Counted from the stretch's first letter, positions 35,561-50,112 are shown. The stretch: DNA of 64,000 nt from Microbacterium invictum (GCF_034421375.1 NZ_CP139779.1:2232001-2296000); one strand, 5' to 3'. A program made the numbers and translations. The notes: generated from the letters alone by a model not told the origin.

Positions 35561-36481
35561 CTACGGCGCGGTGTAATCCGGCAGCAGATCGAGCAGCCAC
35601 CGGGCCCCGTGTGTCGTCGCCCCGGCCGCGCTCACCCGCGCCGCCAGCTCGCGATCGCTCGTGACCACCGTGACGGCTTCACCGCGGGCCGCGGCCGCCC
35701 CGGCCGCCGCGACGATCTCGTCGTCGCCCGAATGAGAGGCCGCGACGACCTCGAGCCCCTCCGCCTGCGGTACCTCTGCGCGCCGGGATTCGCCCTCGAC
35801 CACGGCGATCATGCGCGCAAACCAGGTGTCACCCTGCAGCCCGAGAGCCCGAGCGTCGACGCCGGCGTCCGCGAGCCCTCCGACGCGGTGAAGAAGGCGG
35901 CTCGCCGCGCCCGCGCGATCGCGCCACCACCCGTCGGGAACCGCGCCGACCACATTGGCCACATCGATGATCACCGTGGGGCGGATCCGCAGACTCTCGC
36001 GCAGCGATGGCCAGGCCGCCCCGAAACCGGGATGGAGCGGATACTCCTCGACCTCGTCGACGCCCACCCACCCGAGCTCCAGACTCTCGGGATCGGCGAT
36101 CACCGGCTCGAAAGGCACCGTCACCTCGGCGGCGACGGTCGTGTAGGTCCAGACCCCCAGGTCGAGCACGCTGACGAACCGGGGACGCACCGACCCCGCG
36201 GGGACGCCTGCTTCCTCACGCGCCTCGCGCAGCGCGGCATCCGTCGCGCCCTCGCCCTGGTGGCGCGCACCACCGGGCAGCCCCCAGGTCCCGCCGAAGT
36301 GGCTCCACCCGACGCGGTGCTGCAGGAGCACGCCGCGCTCCGGATCGACGGCGAGAAGCCCGGCCGCCCCGAACCGTCCCCAGAACCGCTCCCCCGACGC
36401 CGTCTCGACCCAGGCGTCGCCGGGATCGCGCGGCCCGCTCGGACGACGCGGCCCATCGCGGCCGGAGGGTGGGATGGTCAC
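35561..36481 (-). CDS. Nudix hydrolase fused to a YacP/NYN-type nuclease domain
   Basis: 306 aa. The N-terminal domain (about 30-155) has a full Nudix box (GX5EX7REUXEEXGU) starting at GARHQGE. From about 168 a second domain begins TVIIDVANVVGAVPDGWW, with a later D-D-E-I and TSDRELAARV, the acidic signature of the NYN/YacP PIN-like ribonuclease fold. The domain pair suggests combined nucleotide clean-up and RNA processing, but this is inference. GTG start. It is convergent with the GNAT gene. Confidence 0.85.
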   Translation of the reverse strand: MTIPPSGRDGPRRPSGPRDPGDAWVETASGERFWGRFGAAGLLAVDPERGVLLQHRVGWSHFGGTWGLPGGARHQGEGATDAALREAREEAGVPAGSVRPRFVSVLDLGVWTYTTVAAEVTVPFEPVIADPESLELGWVGVDEVEEYPLHPGFGAAWPSLRESLRIRPTVIIDVANVVGAVPDGWWRDRAGAASRLLHRVGGLADAGVDARALGLQGDTWFARMIAVVEGESRRAEVPQAEGLEVVAASHSGDDEIVAAAGAAAARGEAVTVVTSDRELAARVSAAGATTHGARWLLDLLPDYTAP

Positions 36482-36557
36482 CCCTTCAGCCTGTCACAGC
36501 ACCGCGGGCCCAGGCCCCGGCACCGTCATCGGATGTCACCTGGCGGGGCCTTCCGAC

Positions 36558-38111
36558 TCAGCGCTGACGACGCTCCCGCACCCGCATGTTCAGCACGATC
36601 GGCGTGCCCTCGAAGCCGTAGAGCTCCCGCAGGCGGCGCTGGATGAAGCGGCGATACCCGGGATCGAGGAATCCGGTGGTGAAGAGCACGAACGTCGGCG
36701 GACGCGTCGACGCCTGCGTTCCGAACAGGATGCGGGGCTGCTTGCCGCCGCGGAGCGGGTGCGGGTGCTCGGCGACCAGCTCGGAGAGGAAGGCGTTGAA
36801 CTTGCCGGTGGAGATCCGCTGATCCCACGACGCCAGCGCCGTCTCCAGCGCCGGGACGAGCTTGTCGAGGTGCCGGCCGGTCCGGGCGGAGATGTTGACG
36901 CGCGGCGCCCAGGCTACGTGCGCGAGGTCCTGCTCGATCTCGCGCTCGAGGTAGCGACGACGGTCGGCGTTCTCGAGATCGGTGTCGTTCAGACGATCCC
37001 ACTTGTTGAACGCCAGCACCAGCGCGCGTCCGGATTCGAGCACGAGGTCGATGATGCGGACGTCCTGCTCGCTGAGCGACTCCGAGACGTCGAGCACGAC
37101 GACGGCGACCTCCGCCTTCTCCAGCGCGGCAGACGTGCGCAGCGACGCATAGAAGTCCGCGCCCTGCTGAAGGTGCACCCGGCGGCGGATGCCGGCCGTG
37201 TCGACGAACCGCCAGAGCTTCCCGCCGAGTTCGACGATCTCGTCGACCGGGTCACGGGTGGTGCCCGCGAGCTCGTTGACGACGACTCGCTCCTCACCGG
37301 CGGCCTTGTTCAGCAGCGACGACTTGCCGACGTTCGGTCGACCGAGGATCGCCACGCGACGCGGGCCGCCGATCTCCTGCTTGGCGACCGCCGAGACCTC
37401 CGGCAGCACCTTCATCAGCTCGTCGAGGAGGTCCGCCACGCCGCGCCCGTGGATGGCGGAGACGGGGTGGGGCTGGCCGAGGCCGAGGTTCCACAGCGCG
37501 GCGGCTTCGGGCTCCTGCCGGGCATCGTCGATCTTGTTCGCGACGAGGAAGACGGGCTTGCCGCTCTTGCGCAGCAGCTTCACGACATGCTCGTCGGTGG
37601 AGGTCGCACCGACCATGGCGTCGACGACGAACATCACGACGTCGCAGAGGTCGATGGCGATCTCGGCCTGCGCCGCGACCGAGGCGTCGATGCCGCGGGC
37701 GTCGGGCTCCCACCCTCCGGTGTCGACGAGGGTGTAGCGCCGGTCCATCCACTCGGCTTTGTAGGTCACCCGGTCGCGGGTCACCCCGGGGGTGTCTTCG
37801 ACCACGGCCTCGCGGCGACCGAGGATGCGGTTCACGAGAGCGGACTTGCCGACGTTGGGACGCCCGACGATGGCGACGACCGGGAGCGCAGGGAGGAATT
37901 CGACCCCGTCGCCCTCGTCGACCAGACCGGCCAGGAGCGCAGAATCCTCTTCTTCGAGGTCGTAGTCCGACAGGCTCGCCCGGAGCGTCGCCGCGCGCTG
38001 CTCGGCGAGGTCGTCGTCGATGTCGGCGAGGGTCTCGGCAAGGCGGTCTTCTCCCCCGTCGTACTCGCCGTCGTCGGCGAGGGCGTCGGTGGGACGCGTG
38101 TCATCGGACAT
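36558..38111 (-). CDS. der: Ribosome-associated GTPase Der (EngA)
   Basis: 517 aa. An acidic N-terminal extension (about 1-75) precedes two GTPase domains: P-loops [12 protein letters not shown] (about 83-94) and [12 protein letters not shown], with NKID and NKWD specificity motifs, then a C-terminal KH-like domain. It is required for 50S subunit assembly. The ATG at 38111 has GGGAG 6 nt upstream and overlaps cmk by 11 nt. It is the last gene of the long minus-strand unit. Confidence 0.95.
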   Translation of the reverse strand: MSDDTRPTDALADDGEYDGGEDRLAETLADIDDDLAEQRAATLRASLSDYDLEEEDSALLAGLVDEGDGVEFLPALPVVAIVGRPNVGKSALVNRILGRREAVVEDTPGVTRDRVTYKAEWMDRRYTLVDTGGWEPDARGIDASVAAQAEIAIDLCDVVMFVVDAMVGATSTDEHVVKLLRKSGKPVFLVANKIDDARQEPEAAALWNLGLGQPHPVSAIHGRGVADLLDELMKVLPEVSAVAKQEIGGPRRVAILGRPNVGKSSLLNKAAGEERVVVNELAGTTRDPVDEIVELGGKLWRFVDTAGIRRRVHLQQGADFYASLRTSAALEKAEVAVVVLDVSESLSEQDVRIIDLVLESGRALVLAFNKWDRLNDTDLENADRRRYLEREIEQDLAHVAWAPRVNISARTGRHLDKLVPALETALASWDQRISTGKFNAFLSELVAEHPHPLRGGKQPRILFGTQASTRPPTFVLFTTGFLDPGYRRFIQRRLRELYGFEGTPIVLNMRVRERRQR

Positions 38112-38790
38112 CGGGGACTCCCGTCTCCACGAGCGAGCGCACGACACCGAGGACGGCGTCGACGGTCTGAGCGAAATCGAGATCGGTCGAGTCGACCACC
38201 GTCACCCCGGGCGCGGCGGTGAGGAAGTCGACGACCGTGCTGTCGGACGAGTCGCGCCGCTCGAGGGCGGCCGCGACGGCGGCGGTGTCGTCGGTGTCGA
38301 GCTCGGCCGATCGCCGCGCCGCCCGCACACCCGGATCGGCCGTGAGGAGGATGCGGACGGGAGCGTCCGGCGCGACCACCGTGGTGATGTCGCGCCCTTC
38401 GACGACGACTCCCGGCCTGGTCGTCCCCACGATGAGCCGCCGGAACAGGGCGGTGATCGACCGCCGGACCGGCGCGACGCGGGCGACGCCGCTGACGGCG
38501 TCGGTGACACGCTGCTCGCGGATGGCGGCGGTGACGTCGACCAGTCCGACACGGACGCGGTAGTGCTCGGGGTCGAGCGAGATCTCGACGTCGAAGTCGC
38601 CGGCCAGCTCGAGAACCGCGGTGGCGTCGGAGGTGTCGGCACCGTGCTCGAGGGCGTGCCACGCGAGCGCGCGATAGGCGGCGCCGGTGTCGAGGTAGCC
38701 GAAGCCGAGCCGACGCGCCACCTCCTTCGACACGCTCGATTTCCCGCTTCCTGCGGGGCCGTCGATGGCGACGACGAGAGGATCAGTCAT
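38101..38790 (-). CDS. cmk: Cytidylate kinase
   Basis: 229 aa. P-loop [11 protein letters not shown] (9-19), then [17 protein letters not shown] and [20 protein letters not shown], as in CMP kinases. It converts CMP/dCMP to the diphosphates. The start overlaps the prephenate dehydrogenase stop by 8 bp, and the stop overlaps der. The order rluB-tyrA-cmk-der differs from M. tuberculosis (rluB-cmk-der) by the inserted tyrA. Confidence 0.95.
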   Translation of the reverse strand: MTDPLVVAIDGPAGSGKSSVSKEVARRLGFGYLDTGAAYRALAWHALEHGADTSDATAVLELAGDFDVEISLDPEHYRVRVGLVDVTAAIREQRVTDAVSGVARVAPVRRSITALFRRLIVGTTRPGVVVEGRDITTVVAPDAPVRILLTADPGVRAARRSAELDTDDTAAVAAALERRDSSDSTVVDFLTAAPGVTVVDSTDLDFAQTVDAVLGVVRSLVETGVPDVR

Positions 38791-39916
38791 GGGTGGTGCT
38801 CGCAATCTTCCAGCCGCGGGACTCCAGCCCCGCGATCGCGGGGCGGACGGCGTAGGGGACGACACTGATCTCCGCGAGGCCGAACAGCGCTCCCGGCGAA
38901 TGCTCCAGTCGCAGATCCTCGACGTTCACCTCGAGCTCGCCGAGATCGCCGAAGAGCCTGCCGAGCTGTCCGGGTCGGTCGTCGACCATGACGACGACGG
39001 TCTCGAAACGCCTGTTCTGCCCGTGCTTTCCGGGCAGGCGCTCGACGCCGTCGTTGCCGCGACGGATCGTATCGGCGAGCGAACGACGGGCACCGGGGGC
39101 TTCCGGGGCGCGGAGAGCGTCGGAGACGTCGGCCAGATCGGCCGCGACAGCGTCGAGGACGGATGCCACGGGTCCGGCGTTCGCCCCGAGGATCTGCACC
39201 CACAGCTCCGGGGCCGAGGCGGCGATGCGGGTCGTGTCACGGACTCCCTGACCCGCGAGGCGCAGGAAGCCGTCGGGGGCGTCGACGAAGCGCGCAGCGA
39301 GAAGACTCGCGACCAGCTGAGGAACGTGCGACATGAGCGCGACGGCGGCGTCGTGGTCCTCCGGGGTCATCTCCAGCGGTGTCGCACCGAGATCGAGCGC
39401 GAGGGCTTCGACGACGGCGAGGTCGCGTGCCGGAGTCTCTTCGTCGCGGCAGACCACCCACGGTCTTCCCATGAAGATGTCGGCACGGGCGGCGATCGCC
39501 CCGCCGCGCTCCCGTCCGGCCAGCGGGTGCGACCCGATGTAGTGGGTCAGATCGACCCCGCGTTCGCGGAGCGTGCGGAGCGGCTCGAGCTTGACGCTGG
39601 CGACATCCGTCACGACCGCTTCGGGGTGGCGACGCAGCTCCCGCTCGATGACGTCGGCAGTGACATCGGGCGGGACGGCGACGACGATGAGTGCCGGATC
39701 GTCGTCCTCGCGAGTCGCTCGACCCGCGCCGTAGTCGATCGCCAGCCGCAGCTGCGAGGGAGAGGTGTCGTCGAGGGCGACGTCGACGCCGAGGGCGCTC
39801 AGCGCATGACCGATGCTCGCCCCGAGCAGCCCCGAGCCGACGATGCGCACCGTCCCCTGAACCCGCGGCGCGAGCGGCGGGGCCGGGCGCGCGGCAGAGC
39901 TGTTCTCGAGGGTCAC
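38783..39916 (-). CDS. tyrA: Prephenate dehydrogenase with C-terminal ACT domain
   Basis: 377 aa, tyrosine synthesis. NAD motif [11 protein letters not shown] (26-36), catalytic-site [14 protein letters not shown] (His130), and [13 protein letters not shown]. The C-terminus (about 305-377) is an ACT domain with [16 protein letters not shown], which suggests feedback control by tyrosine. GTG start with CAGGAGA upstream; overlaps rluB by 4 bp. Confidence 0.93.
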   Translation of the reverse strand: MTLENSSAARPAPPLAPRVQGTVRIVGSGLLGASIGHALSALGVDVALDDTSPSQLRLAIDYGAGRATREDDDPALIVVAVPPDVTADVIERELRRHPEAVVTDVASVKLEPLRTLRERGVDLTHYIGSHPLAGRERGGAIAARADIFMGRPWVVCRDEETPARDLAVVEALALDLGATPLEMTPEDHDAAVALMSHVPQLVASLLAARFVDAPDGFLRLAGQGVRDTTRIAASAPELWVQILGANAGPVASVLDAVAADLADVSDALRAPEAPGARRSLADTIRRGNDGVERLPGKHGQNRRFETVVVMVDDRPGQLGRLFGDLGELEVNVEDLRLEHSPGALFGLAEISVVPYAVRPAIAGLESRGWKIASTTHD

Positions 39917-40677
39917 GGGTTCTCCTGGCGCGACAGGGTCAGAAGCGCGCCGCGTTCCACTGTAGTCAACTCCCGCGCCTGCCCCACGGCCAGGGTTCCC
40001 AGGTGCAGCGGTCCGAACTGCCGCCGCACCAGCTCGAGGACCGGATGCCCCACCTCGGCCATCATCCGGCGCACGATGCGGTTGCGCCCCGAATGGAGGG
40101 TGAGCTCGACGAGGGATTCGTCCTCCGTGGGAGAGGCCGACAGCAGCCGCGCCTTGTCCGCCGCGATGGGTCCGTCCTCCAGCTCGACGCCGCGGGTCAG
40201 GCGCGCGATGGTCTGCGCGGTGACGCGCCCCGCGACCTTGGCGACGTACACCTTCGTCACCCCGAACGAGGGGTGGGCGAGGACGTGCGCGAGGGCGCCG
40301 TCGTTGGTGAGCACCAGCAGGCCGCTGGTGTCGGCGTCCAGCCGGCCGACGTTGTACAGCCGTTCCGGCCACGGCGCCGTGAACGAGCGCAGGTCCGGCC
40401 TGCCGCGATCGTCCTTGAGGGAACTCACCACCCCGCGCGGCTTGTTGAGCATCACGTACCGCTTGGACTGGTCCAGCTGCACGGCGACGCCGTCGACGTC
40501 GATGAGATCGGTGTCGGGGTCGACCCGCGACCCGAGTTCGGTCACCGTCTGCCCGTTGACCCGCACCCGCCCGTCGACGATCATCTGCTCGGCGACGCGC
40601 CGTGACGCCACGCCGGCGCCCGCCAGCGCCTTCTGCAGACGCACGCCCTCGGATCCGCGGTCGGTGGTCTCGCTCAT
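39913..40677 (-). CDS. rluB: 23S rRNA pseudouridine synthase (RluB/RsuA family)
   Basis: 254 aa. N-terminal S4 domain (about 11-70; VRLQKALAGAGVASRR), then the synthase domain with catalytic Asp114 in GRLDADTSGL, and LHSGRNRIVRRMM near the C-terminus. It modifies rRNA uridines. Overlaps scpB and tyrA by 4 bp each, within the segregation/condensin-linked operon. Confidence 0.92.
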   Translation of the reverse strand: MSETTDRGSEGVRLQKALAGAGVASRRVAEQMIVDGRVRVNGQTVTELGSRVDPDTDLIDVDGVAVQLDQSKRYVMLNKPRGVVSSLKDDRGRPDLRSFTAPWPERLYNVGRLDADTSGLLVLTNDGALAHVLAHPSFGVTKVYVAKVAGRVTAQTIARLTRGVELEDGPIAADKARLLSASPTEDESLVELTLHSGRNRIVRRMMAEVGHPVLELVRRQFGPLHLGTLAVGQARELTTVERGALLTLSRQENP

Positions 40678-41273
40678 CGGATGTCCTCGAAACCGTCGGC
40701 GCCGTCATCCAAGAGGGGTGAGATCGGCGGCAGTTCGTCCAGGGAGTTGATCCCGAGGTTGATCAGCAGCGCGTCGGTCGTCTCGTAGTGGATCGCGCCC
40801 GTGTCGGGATCGGTGAACGCCTCGGTGATGAGACCGCGGGCGAGCAGGGTGCGCACCACCGAATCGACATTCACCGCTCGGATCGCTGCGACCTGGCCGC
40901 GGGTGACGGGCTGCTTGTACGCGATCACCGCCAGGGTCTCGAGCGCCGCCTGCGACAGCCGCGCCGGCGCCTGGCCGCCGACGAACTCGCTCACGAGGTC
41001 GTCGTATTCGGCGCGGACGTACAGGCGCCACCCCCCTCCCACCTCGCGCAGCTCGAACCCGCGGCGGGGGCCTCCGCTCTCGCCGTCGTAGTCGGCGACG
41101 AGCGCCTCGACGGCCTGACGGACGGCGGCGACAGGAGCCCCCACCGCGGTCGCGAGGCTCACCAGGCTCTGCGGCTCCTCCACCACCAGCAGGATTGCTT
41201 CGAGTCGCCGCGCCACGGACGTCGGCGTCAGCGCCGCGGGGACGGATTCGGTCACGGTCTGCTCATCGGTCAT
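40674..41273 (-). CDS. scpB: Segregation and condensation protein B
   Basis: 199 aa from the ATG at 41273. Two winged-helix domains; family motifs EAILLVVEEPQSL, LETLAVIAYKQPVTRGQVAAIRAV and DSVVRTLLARGLI. With ScpA it forms the kleisin complex of Smc. Start overlaps scpA by 11 nt. Confidence 0.94.
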   Translation of the reverse strand: MTDEQTVTESVPAALTPTSVARRLEAILLVVEEPQSLVSLATAVGAPVAAVRQAVEALVADYDGESGGPRRGFELREVGGGWRLYVRAEYDDLVSEFVGGQAPARLSQAALETLAVIAYKQPVTRGQVAAIRAVNVDSVVRTLLARGLITEAFTDPDTGAIHYETTDALLINLGINSLDELPPISPLLDDGADGFEDIR

Positions 41274-42108
41274 AGTCGGCTCCCAGGCTGGCGAGACTCT
41301 CATCGCTCCATCGGTCGGCGGTCCACCGCAGGGTCAGCTCGCCCAGCGGCTCCAGCTGCTCGAACGACAGCGCCGCATGGCGGAACAGCTCGAGCACGGA
41401 GAGGAATCGCGCGACGATCACCCCCTGCTGGTCCACGCCGGCGATCAGCTCGCGGAAGGAAAGCGATCCCGCGCCTCGCAGGAGCGCAACCACCACCGCG
41501 GCCTGCTCGCGGATGCTGACGAGCGGCGCATGCAGGTGATCGAGCCGGACCTGGGGGATCTCCTTCGGGGTGAGGGCGAGCAGGGCGAGGGCGGCGAAGT
41601 CGGCGGCACTGAGGGTCCACACGAGTTCCGGCGTCGACGAGCGGTAGCGCTCGTCCAATCGGACGGCGCGGGCGTGTCGGCGGTCCTCGGTCTGGAGTCG
41701 CTCGGCGAACCAGGCCGACACCTGCTTGAACGCGCGGTACTGCAGCAGCCGGGCGAAGAGAAGGTCGCGGGCCTCCAGGAGCGCGACCGACTCGGCGTCG
41801 ACGAGCTCCCCCTGCGGAAGGAGCCCGGCGACCTTCATGTCCAGGAGGGTCGCGGCCACGACCAGGAACTCCGACGCCTCCTCGAGCTCTTCGGCGGGGT
41901 CGAGCCGACGGAGATAGGCGATGAACTCATCGGTGACCGCGCTGAGCGAGACCTCGGTGATGTCGAGCTCGCGCTGCGAGATCAGCGTCAGCAGGAGGTC
42001 GAACGGACCGTCGAAGACGCCGAGCGAGACGCGGAAGCCGTCGGCGCGATCCCCGGGCCCGTCCGCCGGCTCCGAGGGACCGTGGGGGGTCTCAGGCGAC
42101 GGCGCCAC
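41263..42108 (-). CDS. scpA: Segregation and condensation protein A (kleisin)
   Basis: 281 aa from a GTG. N-terminal FDGPFDLLLTLISQRELDI is the kleisin SMC-binding head; C-terminal FLSVLELFRHAALSFEQ contacts the Smc cap. It binds Smc and ScpB in chromosome condensation. Overlaps parA by 17 nt. Confidence 0.94.
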   Translation of the reverse strand: MAPSPETPHGPSEPADGPGDRADGFRVSLGVFDGPFDLLLTLISQRELDITEVSLSAVTDEFIAYLRRLDPAEELEEASEFLVVAATLLDMKVAGLLPQGELVDAESVALLEARDLLFARLLQYRAFKQVSAWFAERLQTEDRRHARAVRLDERYRSSTPELVWTLSAADFAALALLALTPKEIPQVRLDHLHAPLVSIREQAAVVVALLRGAGSLSFRELIAGVDQQGVIVARFLSVLELFRHAALSFEQLEPLGELTLRWTADRWSDESLASLGADYDR

Positions 42109-42997
42109 GCGCGACCAGCTCCCGCGCGAGCCGCAGGTAAGCCTGTGCCGCGGCGTGCTCGGGCGCGAACTCGGTGATCGGCATGCCCGACACGGACGCG
42201 TCGGGAAACTTCACGGTGCGTCCGATGACCGTCTCCAGCACCTCGTCGCCGAAGGCGTCGACGACGCGCTCGAGCACCTCGCGGGAGTGGAGCGTGCGCG
42301 CGTCGTACATCGTGGCGAGCACGCCGTCCAGTGTGATCGTCGGATTGAGGCGATCGCGGACCTTGTCGATGGTCTCGATCAGAAGCGCGACGCCGCGGAG
42401 CGCGAAGAACTCGCACTCGAGAGGGATGAGCACACCGTGGCTCGCCGTGAGGGCATTGACGGTGAGGAGTCCGAGCGAGGGCTGGCAGTCCACGAGGATG
42501 ACGTCGTAGTCGCCCGACACCTTGCGCAGCACACGCGCGAGGGTGGTCTCCCGGGCGACCTCGTTGACCAGGTGGACTTCGGCGGCCGACAGATCGATGT
42601 TGGCGGGGAGGACGTCGAGGTTCTCCACGCGCGTCGAGACGATGACCTCGGCCGGATCCCGCTTCGTGTCGAGCAGAAGGTCGTAGATCGTCGGGATCTC
42701 GTGGGTCTGAATGCCCAGTCCCGCCGACAGCGCCCCCTGCGGATCGAAATCGACGGCGAGGACGCGACGGCCGTAGCCGGCGAGGGCGGCGGCGAGATTG
42801 ATGGTCGTCGTCGTCTTTCCCACTCCGCCCTTCTGGTTGCACAGCGAGATGATGCGCGCGGGGCCGTGGCCGTCCAGCTTCGGCGGCGTGGGAAAACCCC
42901 GATACGGGCGACCGGTGGGACCGATCGGGACGTCACTGACGGCGGCCTTCTTCGCGCTTCGCGTGCTACCGGCCACGACTCTCCTGACTTCCGACAT
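42092..42997 (-). CDS. ParA/Soj ATPase of the scpAB operon
   Basis: 301 aa from the ATG at 42997. Walker [19 protein letters not shown] (about 54-71), VDFDPQGALSAGLG, and VILVDCQPSLGLLTVNAL. It corresponds to Rv1708, the ParA gene next to scpA in M. tuberculosis; no ParB follows. A GTG 8 codons inside (VAGSTRSAKK) has a better ribosome site (AGGAG) and could be the true start. TACAAT (43007-43012) is a candidate -10 box 9 nt before the ATG. Confidence 0.9.
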   Translation of the reverse strand: MSEVRRVVAGSTRSAKKAAVSDVPIGPTGRPYRGFPTPPKLDGHGPARIISLCNQKGGVGKTTTTINLAAALAGYGRRVLAVDFDPQGALSAGLGIQTHEIPTIYDLLLDTKRDPAEVIVSTRVENLDVLPANIDLSAAEVHLVNEVARETTLARVLRKVSGDYDVILVDCQPSLGLLTVNALTASHGVLIPLECEFFALRGVALLIETIDKVRDRLNPTITLDGVLATMYDARTLHSREVLERVVDAFGDEVLETVIGRTVKFPDASVSGMPITEFAPEHAAAQAYLRLARELVARGAVA

Positions 42998-43055
42998 GTC
43001 TGATCGATTGTACTGACGCGCGCCGCCGCCTCCGGGGAGGCTCACCCATCGCGGC

Positions 43056-44006
43056 TCAGCGGGCCCGAGGATGACTGGTCGCGTAGACGTCGCGCAGGGC
43101 CTCGACACTGACGTGCGTGTAGATCTGCGTCGTGGTGACCGAGGCATGCCCGAGGAGCTCCTGCACGACGCGTACGTCGGCTCCGCCCTGCAAGAGGTGA
43201 GTGGCGAAGGAGTGCCTCAGTGTGTGGGGTGACACGTGCGCGGTGAGTTTCGCGCGCTCCGCGGCCTGTTGGATCACCAGCCACGCGCTCTGCCGCGACA
43301 GCGGCGCACCGCGGGCGCCGAGGAAGAGCCGAGGGGTCGCCCGACCACGGCGCGACAGCTCGGGGCGGGCGCGGGTGAGGTAGGCACCGAGTGCGGCCTG
43401 GGCATACGACCCCACCGGCACGATCCGCTCCTTGGCGCCCTTTCCGCGCAGACGCAGGACGGCGGGGTGCGCCACGTCGTCCACATCGAGCTGCACGGCC
43501 TCGGACACGCGCGCACCCGTGGCGTAGAGCAGTTCGAGGAGCGCCCGATCCCGCAGACCCACCTCGTCGCCCGGTTGCGCGGCGCCGGGCGCCGGCCCCG
43601 CGGCATCCAGCAGCTGCTCCACCTGCGCGATGGTCAGCGCCTTCGGCAGCCGCCGGGGCGCCCGGGGAGGCTGCAGGGCTCGGGAGGGGTCGCCCTCCTG
43701 CAGGCCCTCCTGGACGAGGAACCGGTGGAGCCCGCGCACCGAGGACTGCAGACGCGCGAGGCTGGATGCCGCCGGGGCGGGCTGTTCGCGCGCACGCTCG
43801 GCCGCGAACTCCGCGATGAGCTCGACGGTGACGTCGGTGAGGTCGGTGACCCCACGCGCGCCGAGCCACTCCCTGTAGATCCCGAGATCCCTCCGGTAGG
43901 CAGCGACGGTGTGGTCGGAGAGCCCCCGCTCGATCGTGATGTGGCGGAGGTAGGCGTTCACCGCCCGGTCAGGCGTCACCGTGCCGGCCTGCGGGGGGGT
44001 GATCAT
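43056..44006 (-). CDS. xerD: Tyrosine recombinase XerD
   Basis: 316 aa. SAM-like N-terminal core-binding domain (about 11-105) and catalytic domain with R166 (GARVSEA), K189, H261 and R264 ([10 protein letters not shown]), H287 (LLGH) and Y296 (IYTHV). It resolves chromosome dimers at dif. Its position in the conserved pyrG-nudix-xerD-parA order shows it is the housekeeping enzyme, not one from an integrated element. Confidence 0.94.
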   Translation of the reverse strand: MITPPQAGTVTPDRAVNAYLRHITIERGLSDHTVAAYRRDLGIYREWLGARGVTDLTDVTVELIAEFAAERAREQPAPAASSLARLQSSVRGLHRFLVQEGLQEGDPSRALQPPRAPRRLPKALTIAQVEQLLDAAGPAPGAAQPGDEVGLRDRALLELLYATGARVSEAVQLDVDDVAHPAVLRLRGKGAKERIVPVGSYAQAALGAYLTRARPELSRRGRATPRLFLGARGAPLSRQSAWLVIQQAAERAKLTAHVSPHTLRHSFATHLLQGGADVRVVQELLGHASVTTTQIYTHVSVEALRDVYATSHPRAR

Positions 44007-44014
44007 CGCCGCGC

Positions 44015-48014
<4,000 letters not shown>

Positions 48015-48018
<4 letters not shown>

Positions 48019-48983
48019 GTCGGCCGCTTGCGTCCGGACGCGGTCGTCGGACCGCGCCACCCCTCGACCGGCAGTCGGAATTTGCGCACGAGACGGTCGG
48101 TGAAGGCCGCCGGATGCAGGCGGGCGAGCCGGACCGGATGAGAAGCGCGCCGCACCACGACGCGGGCGCCCGGAGGGAGATCGTGGGAGCGGCGTCCGTC
48201 GCACCACAGGATGCCGGTGTCGTCGGTCCGATCGAGGACTTCGATGGCGACCGCGTGCTCGGGCCCGACCACGAGGGGCCGAGCGAACAGAGCGTGCGCC
48301 GAGAGAGGCACCACCGAGATCGCCTGCACGGTCGGCCAGATGATCGGGCCTCCCGCCGAGAAGTTGTACGCGGTGGAACCGGTCGGCGTCGAGACGACTA
48401 CGCCGTCGCATCCGAAGCTCGACAGCGGGCGACCATCGACCTCGATGACGACCTCCAGCATCCGCTGGCGGCTGGCCTTCTCCACGGTCGCCTCGTTCAG
48501 CGCCCAGGTGTCGTAGACGACCGCGCCCGAAGCGTCCTTGACACGCACCGACAGCGTCAGCCTCTCCTCGACCTGGTAGTCGCGGGCGATCACCATGCGC
48601 ACGGCATCGTCCATGTCATCCGGCTCGATCTCCGCCAGGAATCCGACGTGGCCCATGTTGATGCCGAGCACCGGCGCGCGCCCGTCGCGGACGAGCTCGG
48701 CGGCCCGGAGGATCGTGCCGTCGCCGCCCAGCACGATTGCGAGCTCGATGTCGTCGATCGCGACATCGTCGCCCAGGCGACCGATGCGCGTGCGCGCAGC
48801 GTCCGGCTCTCCTGCGCGGAAGAGCCGCTCGGTCAGCAGTCTCATCTCGGCCGTGTCGTCGGCGGGGAGGACGGGTCGTGCACCGGCGGAGTGGAGCGCC
48901 TCGATCACGCGGGTCGCCGCGTCGATCGTCGCCGGTCGGTGAGCGTGCGCGACGACCAGGATGTTGCGCTCCGCCTCGGTCAT
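48015..48983 (-). CDS. nadK: NAD kinase
   Basis: 322 aa. GGDGTILRA near 84, GHVGFLAE, NEATVEK and STPTGSTAYNFSAGGPI are the four family motifs. It makes NADP from NAD. Overlaps tlyA and recN by 4 bp each, exactly the Rv1694-Rv1696 order. Confidence 0.95.
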
Positions 48984-49780
48984 CGCTCCCCTGCCACGTC
49001 GTTCACGGTCCCGAGCCATTCTGTCGGGTTTTGTCCCTCCCCCGGTCGGAGGTGGATGAGGAACTCGCGATTGCCGCGCGCGCCGAGGAGAGGCGATGCG
49101 ATCACCCCCGCCGTTCCGATACCGAGGTCCCACGCACTCCAGAGGACGCCCGCCACCGCATCGGCGCGGGCGGAGGGGTCGGTGACGAGTCCTTCCCTCA
49201 CTCCGGTCCGCCCCACTTCGAACTGGGGCTTGACCAGCAGCACGACATCGGCCGCGGTGGGCGTGACCTGCGCGATCCCGGGAAGGATGAGGCGCAGCGA
49301 GATGAAGGACAGGTCGCCGACGACGATCTCCGGACCGCCGGGGCCCGCCCCCCACGCCCGCCAATCGTCGCGGGTCATATCGCGGGCGTTGAAGCCCTCC
49401 ACGACCACCACGCCGGCATCGGCACGGATTCGGGGGTCGAGCTGGCCGTGCCCGACGTCGACCGCGACCACCGTGGCAGCGCCGCGCTCCCGAAGGACCT
49501 GGGTGAACCCGCCCGTCGATGCGCCGAGGTCGAGGGCGATCCGATCCCGGGGCTCGACGTCGAACGCGTCGAGCGCGGCTGCGAGCTTCACCGCCCCGCG
49601 GCTGACGTAATGGTCGGCCGCGACGACGTCGATCACGGCGTCGCCGTCCACGCGGTGCGAAGCTTTGAGGATCTCCACACCGTCGACGCGTACCGCGCCC
49701 GCTGCGATGAGCGAAGCGGCGTGGGTACGCGATCGCGCGAGTCCGCGGGCAGCCAGCGCCGCATCCAGGCGATCCGTCAT
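48980..49780 (-). CDS. tlyA: TlyA, 16S/23S rRNA 2'-O-methyltransferase
   Basis: 266 aa. N-terminal S4 domain (about 3-60, LDAALAARGLARSRTHAASL) and FtsJ-like methyltransferase with SAM motif ALDLGASTGGFTQVL and KPQFEVGR. In mycobacteria it methylates C1409 of 16S and C1920 of 23S rRNA, and its loss gives capreomycin resistance. Coupled to the 57-aa gene upstream (ATGA overlap). Confidence 0.93.
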   Translation of the reverse strand: MTDRLDAALAARGLARSRTHAASLIAAGAVRVDGVEILKASHRVDGDAVIDVVAADHYVSRGAVKLAAALDAFDVEPRDRIALDLGASTGGFTQVLRERGAATVVAVDVGHGQLDPRIRADAGVVVVEGFNARDMTRDDWRAWGAGPGGPEIVVGDLSFISLRLILPGIAQVTPTAADVVLLVKPQFEVGRTGVREGLVTDPSARADAVAGVLWSAWDLGIGTAGVIASPLLGARGNREFLIHLRPGEGQNPTEWLGTVNDVAGER

Positions 49781-49950
49781 CGCTGCGTCGGATCGCCGCC
49801 GAGGCTCTGATCCAGTCGCCGCGCGAGATCGTCGTGGATCGCGGCGAAGGCGTCGGCGCGCTCGGCCAGAGGCTGGGACTCGATGATCTCCAAGGCGGAC
49901 AGCAGCTCTGACGGCGTCGCATCCACGTCATCATCCCCGCGCCCTGCCAT
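49777..49950 (-). CDS. 57-aa Rv1693-like small protein
   Basis: Reads MAGRGDDDVDATPSELLSAL, then EIIESQPLAERADAFAAIHD, DLARRLDQSLGGDPTQR. It is helical and acidic, with a weak GTGAGG ribosome site. Rv1693 is a 58-aa hypothetical protein at the same place, between the HAD phosphatase gene and tlyA. The stop overlaps the tlyA start (ATGA). It is the first gene of the long minus-strand unit. Function unknown. Confidence 0.85.
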   Translation of the reverse strand: MAGRGDDDVDATPSELLSALEIIESQPLAERADAFAAIHDDLARRLDQSLGGDPTQR

Positions 49951-50098
49951 CCTCACAGAATACTGTCAATCCGATCGAGGGACGGCTCCGAACAGATACC
50001 GTCATAGACCTCTGCACCCGATGACGTCGGCCTGAGAACGCGGGAGTGGGCACCCGTGTCGACGGTGTCGGGTTCGGAGCGATGGAAGGAAAAGAACC

Positions 50099-50112
50099 TT
50101 GACGGTCGTCAA
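50099..50112. promoter_or_regulatory. Palindrome at the LuxR gene start
   Basis: TTGACGGTCGTCAA, a 5-bp dyad around GGTC. It coincides with the predicted TTG start codon. It may be an autoregulatory site or chance. Confidence 0.3.

Noticed and set aside
43056..44006. Tyrosine recombinase as integrase of an island
   Set aside because: It is XerD by position (pyrG-nudix-xerD-parA-scpA) and sequence; no att site is adjacent.
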